The notes under the pieces were generated by a model that saw only the letters and a program-made list of their open reading frames with translations, was not told where the DNA came from and ran no database searches. Below are positions 62,652 through 64,000 of a stretch of DNA of 64,000 bases, one piece after another. The stretch lies in contig CM048554.1 of NCBI GenBank assembly GCA_026413225.1, forward strand, positions 73,834,463 to 73,898,462, read 5' to 3'. Source of the DNA: Otis tarda (taxonomy: Eukaryota > Chordata > Aves > Otidiformes > Otididae). Each line of letters opens with the position of its first letter. The stretch's first letter is position 1. The position numbers and the translations under genes are program-made.

Positions 62652-62674
62652 CCCCCCCCCCCCCCCCCCCCCCC
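62652..62674 (+). repeat. C23 homopolymer in the nested LTR
   Basis: Twenty-three consecutive C, just after CCCCCACCCCGG. It occupies the place where the related LTRs have short C-rich sequence such as CCCCCCACCCTCC. It is expected to be length-unstable and prone to sequencing error. Confidence 0.9.
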
Positions 62675-62887
62675 GTCCAAGAAAACAGGGAGATTTGGTA
62701 AACAAAAGAAAAACAGGAAAAAAACCAAACACGTGGGTTGAGATTGAACAAAAAGTAAATTTAACAGTAACAACAGAAGAAAACAAAACAGTGATAGAAT
62801 ACAAATACAGTATAACAGCTTAAAACAAATCTCCACAGCAAGCTTCTTCCAAGTAGCAGGGAGGCTCCCTTCACCACCCTCCTCACT

Positions 62888-62893
62888 TATATA
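62888..62893 (+). promoter_or_regulatory. Candidate LTR TATA box
   Basis: TATATA in the context CTTATATACTGAGC, about 165 bp from the LTR 3' end. It lies at a position comparable to the TTAAATA of the longer LTRs, where a retroviral promoter would be expected. Activity is inferred only. Confidence 0.45.
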
Positions 62894-63058
62894 CTGAGCA
62901 TGATGTCAGATGGGATGGAATAGCCCTTTGGCTAATTTGGGTAAATTAACCCCAGCTGTTAGCTAATTAGTTAACTATCCCAGCCATAGGGGCTACCAGC
63001 TTCAGTTCTCCACCCAGCTCAGGTAAATATTAAATCTATCCTAGCCAGAACCAGGACA

Positions 63059-63063
63059 CATGG
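63059..63063 (+). repeat. Right target-site duplication of nested solo LTR
   Basis: CATGG directly after the LTR, identical to 62582-62586. Confidence 0.95.
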
Positions 63064-63424
63064 ATTTGATGGATGGACCACTCAGTGGATCAGCTGGATG
63101 GTGACACTCAAAGAGTTGTGGTCAATGGCTTGAGGTCCAAGTGGAGATCGGTGACAAGTGATGTTCCTCAGGGGTCAGCATCAGGATCCGTGCTGTTTAA
63201 CATCTTTCTCAGCAACAAGGACGGTGGAATAGAGTGCACCCTCAGCAAGTTTGCTGACAACACCAAACTGTGCGGTGCCATCAACATGCTGGAGGGAAGG
63301 GATGCCATCCAGAGGGACCTTGACAGGCTGGAGAGGTGGGCCTTTGCAAAGCTCATAAAGTTCAACAAGGCCAAGTGCAAGGTCCTGCACATGGGTCGGG
63401 GCAATCCCAGGTGCAAATACAGGC

Positions 63425-63460
63425 AAAGTATATGTATCTGTATATATATATACAAGGGCA
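63425..63460 (+). repeat. TA/TGTA-rich insertion within CR1 coding remnant
   Basis: The region reads GTATATGTATCTGTATATAT and continues TA-rich. It lies where the other CR1 copies go directly from the KYR to the EDWIESSPE segment. It adds about ten codons without shifting frame. Probably a microsatellite expansion or small filler insertion. Confidence 0.7.
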
Positions 63461-64000
63461 GAGAATGGATTGAGAGCAGCCCTGAGAAGGACTTGTGGAT
63501 ACCAGTGGAAGAGAAGCTCGGCATGAGGTGGCAATGTGCAATTGCAGCCCAGAAAGCCAACCACATCCTGGGCTGCATAAAAAGGAGCGTGGCCAGCAGG
63601 TCAAGGGAGGTGATTCTGCCCCTCTATTCCGCTCTCATGAGACCCCATCTGGAGTACTGTGTCCAAGCTTGGGGCACCCAGCATGCAGAGGACATAGACC
63701 TGTTGGAGTGAGTCCAGAGGAGGACCATGAAGATGATCCAAGGGTTGGAGCACCTCTCCTATGAGGACAGGCTGAGAGAGTTGGGGCTGTTCAGCCTGGA
63801 GAAGAGAAGGCTCCAGGGAGACCTTATAGTGGCCTTCCAGTACCTAAAGAGGGCCTACAGGAAAGCTAGAGAGGGACTTCTGAAAGTGGCATGTAGTGAC
63901 AGGACAAGAGGTAATGATTTTACACTGAGAGAGAGTAGATTTAGATTAGATATATTGAAGAAATTATTTACTGTGAGGGTGGTGAGGCACTAGAACAGGT

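Larger units (their letters stand above)
62587..63058 (+). mobile_element. Solo LTR (472 bp) nested in CR1
   Basis: Begins TGTCATAATTCAGCCC and ends CCAGAACCAGGACA, with TGTC...GACA termini and a perfect 5-bp duplication CATGG. It sits inside CR1 ORF2 and splits it. The first 60 or so bases, including GGGGACCAGACT and CAGTCTCTCTCTCACT, match the two longer LTRs. The rest is much shorter and differs, with an A-rich middle and a 3' part containing CTTATATACTGAGCATGATG and CCCTTTGGCTAATTTGGG. It therefore belongs to a related but distinct LTR family. It contains a C23 run. No provirus interior is present. Confidence 0.95.
61860..64000 (+). mobile_element. Long CR1 LINE fragment, split by an LTR, runs off the window
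   Basis: Plus-strand CR1 carrying the region between endonuclease and reverse transcriptase, most of the reverse transcriptase and the C-terminal region. It is interrupted at 62587-63058 by a solo LTR and continues to the window edge before reaching its 3' octamers. Without the LTR about 1.67 kb of CR1 is present, the longest in the window. It is clearly older than the LTR inside it. Stops, frameshifts and a repeat insertion show it has long been dead. Its true 3' end lies beyond the window. Confidence 0.93.
61860..64000 (+). pseudogene. CR1 ORF2 reverse-transcriptase pseudogene
   Basis: Order of recognisable blocks: KRKMRENVGPL (near 61914), [20 protein letters not shown] (near 62150), [17 protein letters not shown] (near 62310), [13 protein letters not shown] (62420) and the reverse-transcriptase motif A region [15 protein letters not shown] (62517). 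After the LTR come the DVPQGSASGSVLFNIF region (63160) and motif C FADN (63250-63261). In-frame stops occur in the part before 62250 and at 63709-63711. A frameshift lies near 62255-62270 and a small deletion near 63090. Motif C has Asn where Asp is required (FADD in the copy at 5910-5921), which alone would abolish catalysis. An in-frame TA-rich insertion of about 30 bp lies at 63425-63460. Confidence 0.88.

Overview
The window looks like AT-rich intergenic or deep-intronic DNA from a bird. The main evidence is a set of CR1 LINEs ending in ATTCTATG or ATTCTGTG octamer repeats, the hallmark of avian CR1 3' ends, together with avian-type solo LTRs. I found no intact host protein-coding gene, no tRNA, rRNA or recognisable small RNA gene, no CRISPR array, and nothing bacterial. 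Almost all long open frames are either CR1 reverse-transcriptase remnants, their antisense shadows, GC-rich LTR frames, or chance frames. The species, chromosome and neighbouring genes cannot be told from this sequence.

Layout. 1-5021 is unremarkable AT-rich DNA with a 96-bp A/C-rich tract and a G12 run. 5022-6136 is a 5'-truncated CR1 on the minus strand with an intact C-terminal ORF2 frame. About 11598-11800 holds an old, non-CR1-like LINE reverse-transcriptase fragment (FADDTQVY motif). 15518-15798 is a short CR1 whose 5' end abuts a 60-bp inverted copy of DNA lying 0.9 kb upstream (14586-14645). 19557-20486 is a 930-bp solo LTR. 26499-26548 is a (GGAT)n microsatellite. 35807-36474 is another minus-strand CR1, with two frame-breaking indels. 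44136-45197 is a 1062-bp solo LTR related to the first and flanked by a perfect 5-bp duplication. About 47040-48030 is an ancient antisense CR1 into which a different CR1 3' end (47614-47792) has been inserted. 61860-64000 is a long CR1 fragment that runs off the window and is split by a 472-bp solo LTR (62587-63058) with a perfect 5-bp duplication.

How it fits together. The elements record layers of retroposition: ancient LINEs, then several CR1 subfamilies, then solo LTRs left by recombination of endogenous retroviruses. Two nestings give relative ages: a CR1 inside an older CR1, and an LTR inside a CR1. No provirus interior (gag, pol, env) was recognised. The most unusual observation is the inverted 60-bp copy with 3-bp microhomology exactly at a CR1 5' junction. 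It suggests a template switch or local rearrangement during insertion. I did not find evidence for a new multi-gene system. Three GC/CpG-richer islands (38640-38890, 52740-53270, 61130-61625) remain unexplained and are the best places to look for exons or regulatory elements.
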